DNA from: Clostridium intestinale DSM 6191 | GTDB lineage: Bacteria; Bacillota; Clostridia; Clostridiales; Clostridiaceae | NCBI RefSeq assembly: GCF_900130055.1 | Contig: NZ_FQXU01000004.1 | Location: forward strand, 62,001-126,000 | DNA: 64,000 nt | Reading direction: 5' to 3' | Part shown: in pieces, positions 42,215-51,353 of the stretch | How the letters are laid out: the number at the start of each line of letters is the position of its first letter | Numbering within the stretch: position 1 is the first letter of the stretch | Position numbers and translations under genes: made by a program | Notes under the pieces: model-generated | What the model was told of the DNA's origin: nothing | What the model saw: the letters and a program-made list of their open reading frames with translations, nothing else | The model's database searches: none

Positions 42215-43375
42215 TTAAGAAAAATATATATTAAGTTTTCCATCATCATATCTGGCTGTGCTGATTTCTTTAGATTGAAGTTTAGTTGGAAGTACAAAAC
42301 CTCTTCTTTCATTTTTTATAGATATTATGATTTCATCCTCATTTTGAGATAGTTTAATTTCATTTTTATCTATAAAAGGCATTTTTATTTCAAGAATATA
42401 GTTTCCGTCTTCACTTTTTATATCAAATATCTTTTCTTTAAATAAAACATTGCTTGGATCAAAATCTCCATAAAGTTTATCTCCAGCTTCTTTTAAATGT
42501 GTATATTTTCTCAGCTCATGATTCATAAGTTCAAGCTTAAATATTGGTATTCCTTTAAAACTCTCTTCGATATCTTTAATGGTATTTTTTTGTATATTAG
42601 CCCATTTCTCAAAATAACCTTCAAGAGATTTCTTTGAAAAAATCCTGTTTATAAATATTCCATCTACGTTGTAATCAAACAAATGAAGATATGAAAAACT
42701 CCTTTTTGCTTCTTTAACCACTATCTTTTCTGGAGTTGTAACTATTCTAATACTTACTACATCTTTGTTAAGCATAAGTTTATGAAGTTCATCAATCTTC
42801 TGATAAAGTTTATCTATATCGTCAAACACCTTATCATCTGGCAAAGGAATTTTAACGGTAGCTTCAACTACAGGTTTAACAAACTTAGCTGCTTTTCTTT
42901 TTATAGGGAAAAACTTTTCCATCCACCATTTAAATAAGTCTGGAAACTTTAATAAGGACATGGTTTCCCCTGTTGGCGCACAGTCAACAATTAAAACATC
43001 ATATACTCCTTCATCGTATACTTCCTTAATTTTTATTAAAGATAAAAGTTCCTCAAAACCTGGAAATACTAATAATTCCTCTGTTTCTATAGTCTTATCT
43101 GATTTTAACATCATTAATTTTTCAATATAACCTTTTATATTTCCCCAAACTCTTTCATTTTCTATAATCGAGTCAATCTCCATAGCATAAAGATTTTCAC
43201 TTACCTTTATAGGCTCATTAGAAAGCTTAACATCAAAAGAATCACCTAAACTATGAGCTTGGTCTGTACTCATGATAAGTACCTTCTTCCCTTCCTCTGC
43301 TATTTTGCAAGCAGTAGCTGATGCTATACTTGTCTTTCCTACTCCACCTTTACCAGTATATAATATTACTCTCAT
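42215..43375 (-). CDS. ArsA/Get3-family ATPase with C-terminal HSP20-like domain (copy 1)
   Basis: This 386-residue ATPase has a deviant Walker A (YTGKGGVGKTSIASA, residues about 6-20), switch I DQAHSLGD, switch II VDCAPTGETMSLLKFP, and a C-terminal ArsA_HSP20-type domain (about 325-386, LEIKMPFIDKNEIKLSQNEDEIIISI). It lacks the arsenite-binding cysteines of classical ArsA, so arsenite transport is unlikely; such proteins may act as ATP-driven chaperones or targeting factors. I chose ATG 43375 because GGAGGG precedes it. It is the last gene of an operon with a second copy and a small helical protein. Confidence 0.88.
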   Translation of the reverse strand: MRVILYTGKGGVGKTSIASATACKIAEEGKKVLIMSTDQAHSLGDSFDVKLSNEPIKVSENLYAMEIDSIIENERVWGNIKGYIEKLMMLKSDKTIETEELLVFPGFEELLSLIKIKEVYDEGVYDVLIVDCAPTGETMSLLKFPDLFKWWMEKFFPIKRKAAKFVKPVVEATVKIPLPDDKVFDDIDKLYQKIDELHKLMLNKDVVSIRIVTTPEKIVVKEAKRSFSYLHLFDYNVDGIFINRIFSKKSLEGYFEKWANIQKNTIKDIEESFKGIPIFKLELMNHELRKYTHLKEAGDKLYGDFDPSNVLFKEKIFDIKSEDGNYILEIKMPFIDKNEIKLSQNEDEIIISIKNERRGFVLPTKLQSKEISTARYDDGKLNIYFS

Positions 43376-43391
43376 AACTTTCCCTCCACCT

Positions 43392-43610
43392 TTATGAAAA
43401 ATCAACCTCTACTTTTTTTGTTATTTTTTTCTCTTCTTTCTCATCTTTTTCTTCTTGTATCATATATATTGCTATATCTTTTATTAAACTAAATGCATCT
43501 TTTTCAATATCATCAACTCTTTTTCTTACCTTATCTGGAAGTATCTCTTTTATAGCTTCATATTTTAGAGCTTCTGCTTTTATCATTTTTTTAATAAATT
43601 CCTTATTCAT
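43392..43610 (-). CDS. Small charged helical protein between two ArsA-like genes
   Basis: This 72-residue protein is highly charged and predicted to be mostly helical (FIKKMIKAEALKYEAIKEIL...DIEKDAFSLIKDIAIYMIQ), ending in an acidic then basic tail (EEKDEKEEKKITKKVEV). I recognise no family. Its ATG (43610) follows AGAGGTGAT, and it sits 10 bases after one ArsA gene and 16 before the other, so the three are made together. It may be a partner or substrate adaptor of the ATPases. Confidence 0.75.
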   Translation of the reverse strand: MNKEFIKKMIKAEALKYEAIKEILPDKVRKRVDDIEKDAFSLIKDIAIYMIQEEKDEKEEKKITKKVEVDFS

Positions 43611-43620
43611 AAAATCACCT

Positions 43621-44787
43621 CTATTCAAAATAAATGCTTAATTTTTCAGAATTAAGTTTTGCTGATACAATAGAATATTTCCTTATAGAATTAGGTATAG
43701 GAATATTCCTTTTAAAATTGCCTATTTTTATTATTACATCGCTTCCTGATTCAAATAAATCAAAATCCTTTTTATCTGTAAAAGGAACATAAACCTCAAG
43801 TTTATATCCATTTTCAGTTTTTTCAAAAACTTCATTTAATGTAGTTTCAAGAATATCAAATATATTTTCTTCTTTTAGTGAATCACTAACTATTCTATCT
43901 AGTGCCTCAACTCCATTTATGTCTTCCTCATACCATTTAACTTTATATATAGGTATATTAGAAAAAGAGGAGCTTAGCTCTTCTAGATATTTACTTTGAA
44001 TCTCTTTCCATTCATTAAAGAAATTATTTTCTATTTCTTGTGGTATAAGCCTGTTTATATATATTCCATCTACATTAAAGTTGTATAAATTTAAATACAT
44101 ATAACTTCTTTTGCTTTCTTCTACAACCATTTTTTCTGGTATAGTAACTAATCTTATGCTACATATTTTTCTGTCCTTTAAAAGACTCTGTAATTCAAAA
44201 AGCCTAACATACAATTTTTCGATATCACTCATGGCAGCTTCATTAGGCATATCTATTTTAAATGCAACCTTTGATATTGGTCTTAGTACCTTCATAGCAA
44301 CCTTCCCTACTGGAAAAAGTTTTTCCATGTACCATGAAAATAGTTCTGGAAACTTTAGAAGTGAAAGTGTTTCACCAGTAGGTGCACAGTCTACTATAAT
44401 CAAGTCATAGATATTTTTATCATATAGTTCTTTTATTTTAAGAAGAGAAAACAACTCCTCTATACCTGGAAAAACTACGATATCTTCATATATTTCTGCA
44501 TCTTCTTTACCTTTAAAGGAAATCATATTTTTAAATGCATCTGATATATTTCCATAATACTTTTCCATCTCATGATTTGAATCTATCTCTAAGCCATCCA
44601 GATTATCTATAACCTCTTCTGGTTCAAAGTTTACTTTTTTCATAAATAAATCACTTAGGTTATGAGCCATATCAGTGCTTACTATTAAAGTCTTTTTACC
44701 TTCTTTAGCTGCTTTTACTGCATGAGCTGCTGCTATGCTTGTTTTTCCCACTCCACCTTTTCCTGTAAAAATTAATATCCTTCCCAT
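43621..44787 (-). CDS. ArsA/Get3-family ATPase with C-terminal HSP20-like domain (copy 2)
   Basis: The 388-residue protein is a paralogue of copy 1 with the same plan: FTGKGGVGKTSIAAA, DMAHNLSDLF, VDCAPTGETLSLLKFPELF and an HSP20-like tail (about 328-388, LEVYVPFTDKKDFDLFESGSDVIIKIG). The two probably form a hetero-dimer. It is the first gene of the three-gene operon; a copy of the 17-bp operator shared with the upstream MarR gene lies 32-48 bases before the ATG. Confidence 0.88.
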   Translation of the reverse strand: MGRILIFTGKGGVGKTSIAAAHAVKAAKEGKKTLIVSTDMAHNLSDLFMKKVNFEPEEVIDNLDGLEIDSNHEMEKYYGNISDAFKNMISFKGKEDAEIYEDIVVFPGIEELFSLLKIKELYDKNIYDLIIVDCAPTGETLSLLKFPELFSWYMEKLFPVGKVAMKVLRPISKVAFKIDMPNEAAMSDIEKLYVRLFELQSLLKDRKICSIRLVTIPEKMVVEESKRSYMYLNLYNFNVDGIYINRLIPQEIENNFFNEWKEIQSKYLEELSSSFSNIPIYKVKWYEEDINGVEALDRIVSDSLKEENIFDILETTLNEVFEKTENGYKLEVYVPFTDKKDFDLFESGSDVIIKIGNFKRNIPIPNSIRKYSIVSAKLNSEKLSIYFE

Positions 44788-44818
44788 AATATCCTCCTAT
44801 AATTCTTATTTAGAATAG

Positions 44819-44835
44819 TTCTCTTCTCGAAGTAT
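44819..44835. promoter_or_regulatory. MarR-type operator, copy 1, before the ArsA operon
   Basis: TTCTCTTCTCGAAGTAT matches two sites before marR (45387-45403 and 45411-45427) at 14-15 of 17 positions. Its core CTTC-TC-GAAG is a dyad. Confidence 0.65.
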
Positions 44836-44864
44836 TTGTTTTAAAAATAACTTAGTTTCCTAAG

Positions 44865-45365
44865 CTATTCTATTTCTATTCTTTTAATTTTTTTAGACTT
44901 TTTATCTGGATTATTTGCTTTGTCCTTTTCAGCTTTAAATACAACCATAACTTTATTTATTATACTTATAAAACTCTCTTTCTCTTCTTGAGTTAAAGAG
45001 CTATGTATCTCTTTAAAATAATGCTCTATAAGTTTTTTTTCTTCTTTTATAAAATCCTCTGCCTTTTTAGTTAGAACTATATTTACAACTCTTCTATCTT
45101 TTTCATCTCTTATTCTTGCTGCCATTTCTTTTTTTTCTAATCTACTGATTACGCCTGTAGCTGTATTTAAAGGAGCATTTATATACTCTGCAATTTCTGT
45201 CATATTAGCTTTTTTATATCTATAAAGAAACAAAAGAGATAATATTTCATTTTTTGAGTAATCTAAAAATACATTGCTCCACTGATCCGGAAAAAACAAA
45301 AACTTAAATTCATCTATATAATTAAAAATTATTGACTCTAAATTAAAGAGTTCATTATTGTGCAT
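44865..45365 (-). CDS. MarR-family regulator of the ArsA operon
   Basis: The 166-residue protein has a MarR winged HTH (about 45-115, LLFLYRYKKANMTEIAEYINAPLNTATGVISRLEKKEMAARIRDEKDRRVV) and a lysine-rich C-terminal tail (KANNPDKKSKKIKRIEIE). It should bind the three 17-bp repeats, two in its own promoter and one before the ArsA genes, and so control both units. The inducing signal is unknown; a redox, lipid or drug signal is typical of the family. Confidence 0.88.
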   Translation of the reverse strand: MHNNELFNLESIIFNYIDEFKFLFFPDQWSNVFLDYSKNEILSLLFLYRYKKANMTEIAEYINAPLNTATGVISRLEKKEMAARIRDEKDRRVVNIVLTKKAEDFIKEEKKLIEHYFKEIHSSLTQEEKESFISIINKVMVVFKAEKDKANNPDKKSKKIKRIEIE

Positions 45366-45386
45366 ATACTTTTCTCCTAAAATTAA

Positions 45387-45427
45387 TTCTATTCTCGAAG
45401 TATATTTTAATTCTACTCTAGAAGTAT
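45387..45427. promoter_or_regulatory. MarR-type operators, copies 2 and 3, before marR
   Basis: TTCTATTCTCGAAGTAT (45387-45403) and TTCTACTCTAGAAGTAT (45411-45427) start 24 bases apart. They lie 22-62 bases before the marR start, where they would block transcription. Confidence 0.7.
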
Positions 45428-45434
45428 TTTATTG

Positions 45435-46418
45435 TCAAGAGTTAAATCCTACGACTTCAATACCTGCTATACTTCCTTTCCCTTCATAGGTTTGCTTACT
45501 TCTTTTGTTCAAAAAATAAAGTTTCACTTCTCCAGATAATTCTTCTTTTACTGGTATGTTCATTTCTCCTTTTTTAGGGGCTAATAGTCCCCCTGGTTGA
45601 GTTAATCTACCTTCAAGTTTTAAAATACCATCTTTATTTTCTAAAGATATTTTTATTTTTTTATCGTTTATTTCTTCTATTTCTAGCTTGCTATTATTAT
45701 AAGTTGCAAATCTATATTGATTACCCTGAACTAACAAATTCACTATATAACCTCTAAAAGATTTTTTCCCAAAAGGTATATCTGCAACAGATAAAAAAAT
45801 ACTAGTTCCTTTATCCTCAAAATTATTGCATTGAATCCATAGATACTCCTTAGGGAATGATGTTCCCCAGTCTTTTTCTATATATCCCTTTCCTCTATTA
45901 AAAGCTATTTCTTCATTGTTTATTTTGATTTTTCCAGAAACCTCATGGTTCATGCTGATGACCCCATGATAACATTCCATATTAGGGATGTATGCAAAAA
46001 AGCCCATTATGTTAGGACACATTATAGACTTTTTTAGAGGAGTTAATGTACCTAGATTTATATCAGCTTTTATATCACAATCTTTATCTTTTATATTAAT
46101 AAAAACTCTTGATTCAGAAAATGTATTTTCTCCTATACTTATCCTAAAGGGATTTTGATGAAACTTAAAATCTTCTAATTTAAATCGTACATACCCTGTT
46201 TTGGTTGTCCTTTTATCATTCTTATCTACACTTACAAATATATATTGAATAAAGCTGTGATAATCTCCATGAAATAAACTTATTCCTGGTATGAAACTTA
46301 TCACATTTTTTTGATTTTCTGATACCTGTTTATAATACCAGCCTTCAAAATAGCTTTTCTTTTTTAAATCCCCTTGAAAGAGTATGGGCTTTATTATCTT
46401 CTCAAACACTTTAGACAT
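45435..46418 (-). CDS. Tocopherol-cyclase-like protein (PF14249)
   Basis: The 327-residue protein is recognised by KSYFEGWYYKQVSE near the N terminus, ISFIPGISL, AFNRGKGYIEKDWGTSFPKEYLWIQCNNF and LLAPKKGEM, typical of bacterial members of the tocopherol-cyclase/carotenoid-hydratase-like fold. Clostridia make no tocopherol, so it probably acts on another lipid or binds one; its function is unknown. The start is uncertain (GTG 46427, ATG 46421 or 46418); I use 46418. It lies just upstream of the marR/ArsA cluster. Confidence 0.8.
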   Translation of the reverse strand: MSKVFEKIIKPILFQGDLKKKSYFEGWYYKQVSENQKNVISFIPGISLFHGDYHSFIQYIFVSVDKNDKRTTKTGYVRFKLEDFKFHQNPFRISIGENTFSESRVFINIKDKDCDIKADINLGTLTPLKKSIMCPNIMGFFAYIPNMECYHGVISMNHEVSGKIKINNEEIAFNRGKGYIEKDWGTSFPKEYLWIQCNNFEDKGTSIFLSVADIPFGKKSFRGYIVNLLVQGNQYRFATYNNSKLEIEEINDKKIKISLENKDGILKLEGRLTQPGGLLAPKKGEMNIPVKEELSGEVKLYFLNKRSKQTYEGKGSIAGIEVVGFNS

Positions 46419-46459
46419 CATCCTCACTATATACTATATTTACTAGTATATCCATGTAC

Positions 46460-46493
46460 AAAAAAAGAAACCTCTCTAGGTTTCTTTTTTTGT
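46460..46493 (-). terminator. Terminator of the methionine synthase gene
   Basis: AAAAAAGAAACC pairs perfectly with GGTTTCTTTTTT, and T follows on the minus strand. Confidence 0.9.
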
Positions 46494-46499
46494 GAAGAT

Positions 46500-48257
46500 T
46501 TATTTGTTTTTTATATTCTCAATTATTCTAGAAATTATATCTATCCTCTTAAATGGAGTTATTAAATAATACCCATCTACATATTCAGAAATCTCTTCTG
46601 CAATTTGGGTTGATAATTTCACTGCAAGCTCTGTACCCTCTTCCTTTGAAATATCTTTATACATCTCAATTATCTCTTCTGAAACGTTAATTCCTGATAT
46701 TTCATTGTTCATAAAGCAGGCATTTCTATAACTAACAACTGGAATGATTCCACCTAGTATTTTTACATCTAGTTCTTTTCTTGCAAGTTTTAGATTTTCT
46801 AGGGCCTCTTTAGTTAAAACAGGTTGGGTCAAAAACATGGTTATTCCATTTTCTATCTTTTTCTTTGCTTGTACCATCTGAGCATTAAAGTTTCTTGCAT
46901 TGATATTTAAGGCCCCACAAACATTAAATGGACTTTTAAAGGTTGTTTCATTTAAGTTTGTTATATAGTTTGCAAGTATTGATGAATTAAAACTAAATAC
47001 TCCCTTAACTTCATCTCTTTCAGCAGAAGGTATAGGATCACCAGTTACAACTAAAACATTATTCACCCCTTCTATATTAAGGCCCAAAAGAAGAGCTTTT
47101 GTAGCATTTATATTTCTGTCTCTACAGGTCATATGAGGAATTGGTGTTATATCTAGTTCTCTCTTAAGTTTACAAGCAAGTATACTGCTATCAACTCTAG
47201 CTCTTGCAATAGGACAATCAGCTATAGTTATAGCATCTACTCCCTGATCTTTCAGTTTCTTTGCACTACTCATAAAAAAGTCTATTTCTGTATCTATAGG
47301 AGGATCTAATTCAACTGCAATTATCTTCTCTCCCTTATCTAACTTTTCGATAAGTTTATTTTTCACCTCTGATTTTTTGATTTCTGATGGTTTTGATATC
47401 TTGTCATAAACAATATCATCTAAACTAAGTTCTTTTAGTTTCAAAACCATTGCTTTTATATACTCTGGAGTTGTCCCACAACATCCACCTAAAATACTTA
47501 CTCCTAATTTCGCTATTTCAAACATCTGACTTGCAAAATACTCTTTACTGTTATCAAAAAAAGTACGGTTATTTATTATAGTCGGATAACCTGAGTTTGG
47601 CATTATGGATATGGTTTTATCTTCAATATTAAACTCTTTTATATACTGAAGAAGATGGTAGGGACCTGAAAAACAGTTAAAACCTAAAGCATCAATTTCA
47701 GTAATCTTTGAAAGTTTATCTATAAGTTTCTTTCCTGAATTTCCAAGCCTTGTGTACCCTTCTGGAGAAACAGCAAACTCCACAAGAATAAAAGCTTTGT
47801 GATTTTTACTTTTTATATATTTGCAGATATCAACTAAACATTCCTCTTGGCTAAAGGTTTCAAATATGAAGTTGTCTGCACCTAAATCAAGAAATACATC
47901 TACTATTTCTTGGTACTCTTTAAATAATTCATGTCCTTCTAGTTCTTTGATGGGCCCAATATCAGCAAAAACTGAAACTGATGTACCTTTAGTTGCCTCT
48001 TTTGCAACTTCATAACCCTCTTTGATGACCCTCTTAACTACATCAAAATCACTTTCTAATGCCTCTTTATTTGCACCAAAGGTATTAGTTCTTATAGCCC
48101 CACAACCTGCATCTATATATTCCTTGTGTATATCTAAAACAGTTTGCCTATCATAAAGATTTCCAAGCTCACACTTAGTTGATGGATTTTTACTTACTAT
48201 ACTGTAGTAAGTACCCATTGCTCCATCAAAAATCAGCGGTTTCTTTTTTGTTTTCAT
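46500..48257 (-). CDS. Homocysteine S-methyltransferase / methylenetetrahydrofolate reductase fusion
   Basis: Residues about 1-285 of this 585-residue protein form the homocysteine S-methyltransferase domain, with zinc-type cysteines in GFNCFSG and LGGCCGTTPEYI. Residues about 300-580 form a MetF-type 5,10-methylenetetrahydrofolate reductase barrel (VALEPPIDTEI-like IAVELDPPIDTEIDFF, VTGDPIP, MFLTQPVLTKE). Together they make the methyl donor and pass it to homocysteine for methionine. I chose ATG 48257 because AGGAGG lies just before it; the frame opens earlier at a TTG. No S-box or T-box is visible upstream. Confidence 0.92.
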   Translation of the reverse strand: MKTKKKPLIFDGAMGTYYSIVSKNPSTKCELGNLYDRQTVLDIHKEYIDAGCGAIRTNTFGANKEALESDFDVVKRVIKEGYEVAKEATKGTSVSVFADIGPIKELEGHELFKEYQEIVDVFLDLGADNFIFETFSQEECLVDICKYIKSKNHKAFILVEFAVSPEGYTRLGNSGKKLIDKLSKITEIDALGFNCFSGPYHLLQYIKEFNIEDKTISIMPNSGYPTIINNRTFFDNSKEYFASQMFEIAKLGVSILGGCCGTTPEYIKAMVLKLKELSLDDIVYDKISKPSEIKKSEVKNKLIEKLDKGEKIIAVELDPPIDTEIDFFMSSAKKLKDQGVDAITIADCPIARARVDSSILACKLKRELDITPIPHMTCRDRNINATKALLLGLNIEGVNNVLVVTGDPIPSAERDEVKGVFSFNSSILANYITNLNETTFKSPFNVCGALNINARNFNAQMVQAKKKIENGITMFLTQPVLTKEALENLKLARKELDVKILGGIIPVVSYRNACFMNNEISGINVSEEIIEMYKDISKEEGTELAVKLSTQIAEEISEYVDGYYLITPFKRIDIISRIIENIKNK

Positions 48258-48461
48258 TTGTATCCTCCTAAACAAATTTATCTCTTACCTCAAAGGAAAT
48301 TACATAGCATTAATATCCTTTATTCCATTACTAAATTTACTATAACACATATGGGTAAGGATTTGTGTTATTTCTTTAATGGTACTATGAACAAGTCTAA
48401 AAGTAGAAATAGAGCATTTCAAATAATAACTCACTCAACTTCTCTAGGGGAAACTTATCCT

Positions 48462-49355
48462 TTAAAATTTCATTATATCTATTAGATGCTTTCTATTCGA
48501 AGTTGTAACTAGGGCTACACTCCCTCCAAATTGTTCAGTGATATATTTTATTACCCATGAGTTAGGATCTGATTCTTTATCTAATAATCTTTGTAACTTC
48601 CTTTGATTATACAATGTATTATATTCTTCTTTTTCTATCTCTCTTTTATTATATTGACCTTTAAGTAATGGAGAGAAAGCAACTAAAGTTAAATCATTAT
48701 GATATTTTAAGTAATCACTAAGATCTCCATCAACTGCAACTTGTGGGTAAAAATCAGCATCAATAGTTGGTGTTAAATAACTATATCTCTGTTGAATTGC
48801 AGAAAAGAATTTATAACCATTTTTAATACAAATATTCCTTGCTCGTTCAATACGCCAAGTTCTAAAATTGCTACATCCAATCTCTTTAATCAAGCCCTTT
48901 TCTACAAGTTCGTTTAAGGTTTCTAAAGTTTCTTCCTGTGGAGTGTTATAATCATCTACATGTAAATATAATAAATCAATATAATCTGTATTCAAATTTT
49001 CTAAAGACTTTTGTACAGATTCTAAGATAACTTTTCGTCCCAATCCTTGCATATTAGAAAAATCTCTATTTTCAATGTTTTTAGGTAGTGCACCAAGCTT
49101 TGTTGCTATTATAATTTCTTTTCTGTTATTGTTTTTATTTAACCACTTTCCTATAACTCTCTCGCTCTCACCACCATTTCCACCATTCCAAACCGCATAG
49201 TTATTTGCTGTATCTATAAGATTCCCCCCTTCATTAATATAATCATCCATTAACTTAAAAGAGTCCTCTTCACTTGTCTTTGTTCCAAAATTTATTGCTC
49301 CAAGTCCAATATTAGATACTCTTAATGATGAACTTCCTAATAATATTTTTTCCAT
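48462..49355 (-). CDS. Aldo/keto reductase
   Basis: This 297-residue NADPH-dependent oxidoreductase has the AKR barrel with catalytic residues in NLIDTANNYAVW (Asp, Tyr), IIATKLGALP (Lys) and LLYLHVDDYNTP (His). GCSNF and NLVAFSPLLKGQ also fit the family. It reduces an aldehyde or ketone in the cytoplasm. It is divergent from the HxlR-type regulator next door, which probably represses it until an electrophile is present. Confidence 0.9.
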   Translation of the reverse strand: MEKILLGSSSLRVSNIGLGAINFGTKTSEEDSFKLMDDYINEGGNLIDTANNYAVWNGGNGGESERVIGKWLNKNNNRKEIIIATKLGALPKNIENRDFSNMQGLGRKVILESVQKSLENLNTDYIDLLYLHVDDYNTPQEETLETLNELVEKGLIKEIGCSNFRTWRIERARNICIKNGYKFFSAIQQRYSYLTPTIDADFYPQVAVDGDLSDYLKYHNDLTLVAFSPLLKGQYNKREIEKEEYNTLYNQRKLQRLLDKESDPNSWVIKYITEQFGGSVALVTTSNRKHLIDIMKF

Positions 49356-49405
49356 CTAAAAACACCTCCTAAAAATATTATATTTTAGGTTATAAAATAT
49401 TGAAA

Positions 49406-49446
49406 TTAGGTACTTTATTGTGCTATAGTTACAAAAAAGTACCTAA
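49406..49446. promoter_or_regulatory. Inverted repeat operator between aldo/keto reductase and HxlR
   Basis: TTAGGTACTTT (49406-49416) and AAAGTACCTAA (49436-49446) are perfect 11-base inverted arms. The right arm overlaps the hxlR ribosome binding site. This is a probable HxlR-family operator. Confidence 0.65.
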
Positions 49447-49456
49447 GGAGATAATT

Positions 49457-49801
49457 ATGATAATAAATGAATGGGAAGAGGGATGTCCTTTATTGTTAAC
49501 CCAGAGAATAATTTTGGGTAAATGGAAGTTATCTATAATATGGTTTTTAGCCAGAAATGAAGTCATGAGGCACTCAGAATTAAAAAGGGCCTTTGATGAT
49601 TCCTCCCTTACTCAAAAGATGCTCACTCAGCATTTAAGGGAACTTGAAGATGATAATATTGTTGAAAGAAAAATCTACAATGAAGTTCCTCCTAAGGTTG
49701 AATACAGTCTAACAAAGGTTGGCAAGAGCTTTATTCCAGTACTTGATCTTATGGAAAAATGGGGAGAGTCTTATATAAAAATTGGTGCAGAAGATAATTA
49801 A
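49457..49801 (+). CDS. HxlR-family transcriptional regulator
   Basis: This 114-residue winged-helix protein has the HxlR features CPLLLTQRIILGKWKLSIIWFL (with the conserved Cys near residue 9 that often senses electrophiles or oxidants) and LKRAFDDSSLTQKMLTQHLRELEDDNIVERKIYNEVPPKVEYSLT. ATG 49457 follows AAGGAG; the frame opens upstream without a good site. It is divergent from the aldo/keto reductase, its likely target. Confidence 0.9.
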   Translation: MIINEWEEGCPLLLTQRIILGKWKLSIIWFLARNEVMRHSELKRAFDDSSLTQKMLTQHLRELEDDNIVERKIYNEVPPKVEYSLTKVGKSFIPVLDLMEKWGESYIKIGAEDN

Positions 49802-49907
49802 AGCTTGATGTTCATATAATACAATACAGCCTACAATAGTTATACCTAAAATGTCGGATTCTCTATTTTTGCTTCTGTTATCCTGTATATGAAAGGAAGG
49901 GATTTTA

Positions 49908-50783
49908 ATGGATTCACTTAAAAATATGAATGATGCTCTAAAGTACATTGAAAAAAATCTTGAGTATGAAATAGATTATAAGGAGATAGCTAGACTAGCT
50001 TTATGTTCTGAATATCATTTCAAAAGAATGTTTTCTTTTTTAGCTGGAATTCCACTATCAGAATATATCAGAAGGAGAAGACTCACTGTTGCAGCTTTTG
50101 AACTTACAAACAGTGATATAAAGGTGATAGACCTTGCTGTTAAGTATGGGTATAATTCTCCTGATGCTTTTTCAAGAGCCTTTCATAGTTTACATGGAGT
50201 TACTCCATCAGAAGCTAGAGATAATAGTCATTCATTAAAAGCTTATCCACCTATGACCTTCCAATTATCTATTAAGGGAGGAAACGAAATGAATTATCGT
50301 ATTGTAGAAAAGGAAAAATTTAATATTATTGGATTGAAAAAGAGGGTTCCTATAGTTTTTGAAGGGGTTAATCCTGAGATTTCTAAGATGTGGCAAAGTT
50401 TGAATATGCAAATCATAACTGAACTTAAAGCACTTTCAAACATTGAACCATCAGGACTTATAAGCGCTTCTGTAAACTTCTCTGAAGGAAGAATGGAGGA
50501 AAAAGGTGAACTTGATCACTATATAGGAGTTGCTTCAACTAAAGAATGTCCAGATAATTTTGAAAAACTTGAAGTTAAAACATCAACTTGGGCCGTATTT
50601 GAAGCTGTTGGGCCTTTTCCAGAAACTCTTCAAAATATATGGGGACGTATTTACTCTGAGTGGTTCCCATCATCTAACTATGAAGTAGCTGAAGGACCTG
50701 AAATTCTATGGAATGAAAGTAAAGATACCTCATCTCCAACCTACAAAAGTGAGATATGGGTACCGGTTGTAAAAAAACAATAA
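49908..50783 (+). CDS. AraC-family regulator with GyrI-like effector domain
   Basis: The 291-residue protein has an N-terminal AraC double HTH (about 5-105, [42 protein letters not shown] ... [25 protein letters not shown]). The C-terminal GyrI-like/AraC_E_bind domain (about 125-290, [25 protein letters not shown]) binds hydrophobic drugs or effectors in relatives such as Rob and BmrR. It likely senses a small lipophilic compound. Its targets are not clear from the neighbours. Confidence 0.9.
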   Translation: MDSLKNMNDALKYIEKNLEYEIDYKEIARLALCSEYHFKRMFSFLAGIPLSEYIRRRRLTVAAFELTNSDIKVIDLAVKYGYNSPDAFSRAFHSLHGVTPSEARDNSHSLKAYPPMTFQLSIKGGNEMNYRIVEKEKFNIIGLKKRVPIVFEGVNPEISKMWQSLNMQIITELKALSNIEPSGLISASVNFSEGRMEEKGELDHYIGVASTKECPDNFEKLEVKTSTWAVFEAVGPFPETLQNIWGRIYSEWFPSSNYEVAEGPEILWNESKDTSSPTYKSEIWVPVVKKQ

Positions 50784-50789
50784 GATCTT

Positions 50790-50817
50790 AAAGGGAACTT
50801 GTCTTAAGTTCTCTTTA
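50790..50817. terminator. Convergent terminator after the AraC gene
   Basis: AAAG.GAACTT pairs with AAGTTC.CTTT, between convergent genes. Confidence 0.7.
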
Positions 50818-51318
50818 TTCTTTTATTGCTAACTTGGAGACATGCTTTTCTCCGTGACTATCAAAATACTTATAAAACTTCATGCCTATCTTCTCAGCAA
50901 CCTTTTGTGAAGGAATATTTCTTTCACTTGTAATTGAAAAAACTCTAGAATAATTTAATATTTCAAAGGCATATTCCTTACAAGCCAAAGCAGCCTCTGT
51001 TGCATAACCTTTATTGCAATAATTCTTAATAATATGGAACCCAATCTCCGGCACAACTTCATCTTCAATTCTCTGCATTGTTATTCCACAATCCCCAAGA
51101 AAAACTTCTCCTTCTTTTAATATAACTGCCCATAAACCATGATTATACTTACTATAGTTTTCGATATTCCATTGAATCCACTTCTCTACTTTCTCTTCAT
51201 CAAATACCTTAGGATAATATTTCATAGACTCAAAATCAGATAGAACCTTTGATAGCTCATTCTTATCTTCTGGTATAAGTTCTCTTAGATATAATCGTTT
51301 TGTTTCTATTACTTTTAT
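50815..51318 (-). CDS. RimJ/RimL-type GNAT acetyltransferase with a probable AUA start
   Basis: From the only ATG (51225) the protein would be 136 residues and lack the family's N terminus. The frame continues upstream without a stop as KVIETKRLYLRELIPEDKNE..., which is exactly the usual RimL start. It begins at an ATA codon (51318-51316) seven bases after GAGGTG. So the full protein of about 167 residues seems to start with AUA, an ATG-to-ATA change. Downstream motif A IKNYCNKGYATEAALACKEYAF and motif B TSERNIPSQKVAEKIGMKFY are normal. The substrate is unknown. It could be a start-lost pseudogene. Confidence 0.75.
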   Translation of the reverse strand: MKVIETKRLYLRELIPEDKNELSKVLSDFESMKYYPKVFDEEKVEKWIQWNIENYSKYNHGLWAVILKEGEVFLGDCGITMQRIEDEVVPEIGFHIIKNYCNKGYATEAALACKEYAFEILNYSRVFSITSERNIPSQKVAEKIGMKFYKYFDSHGEKHVSKLAIKE

Positions 51319-51353
51319 GATTAATCACCTCAACTTATTTCATATTACTTAAA

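Noticed and set aside
42215-44787. Arsenite-efflux system
   Set aside because: The ArsA-like proteins lack the arsenite-binding cysteines, and no arsB, arsR or arsC lies nearby.
48258-48461. S-box or T-box leader before the methionine synthase fusion
   Set aside because: No conserved S-box or T-box elements can be seen.
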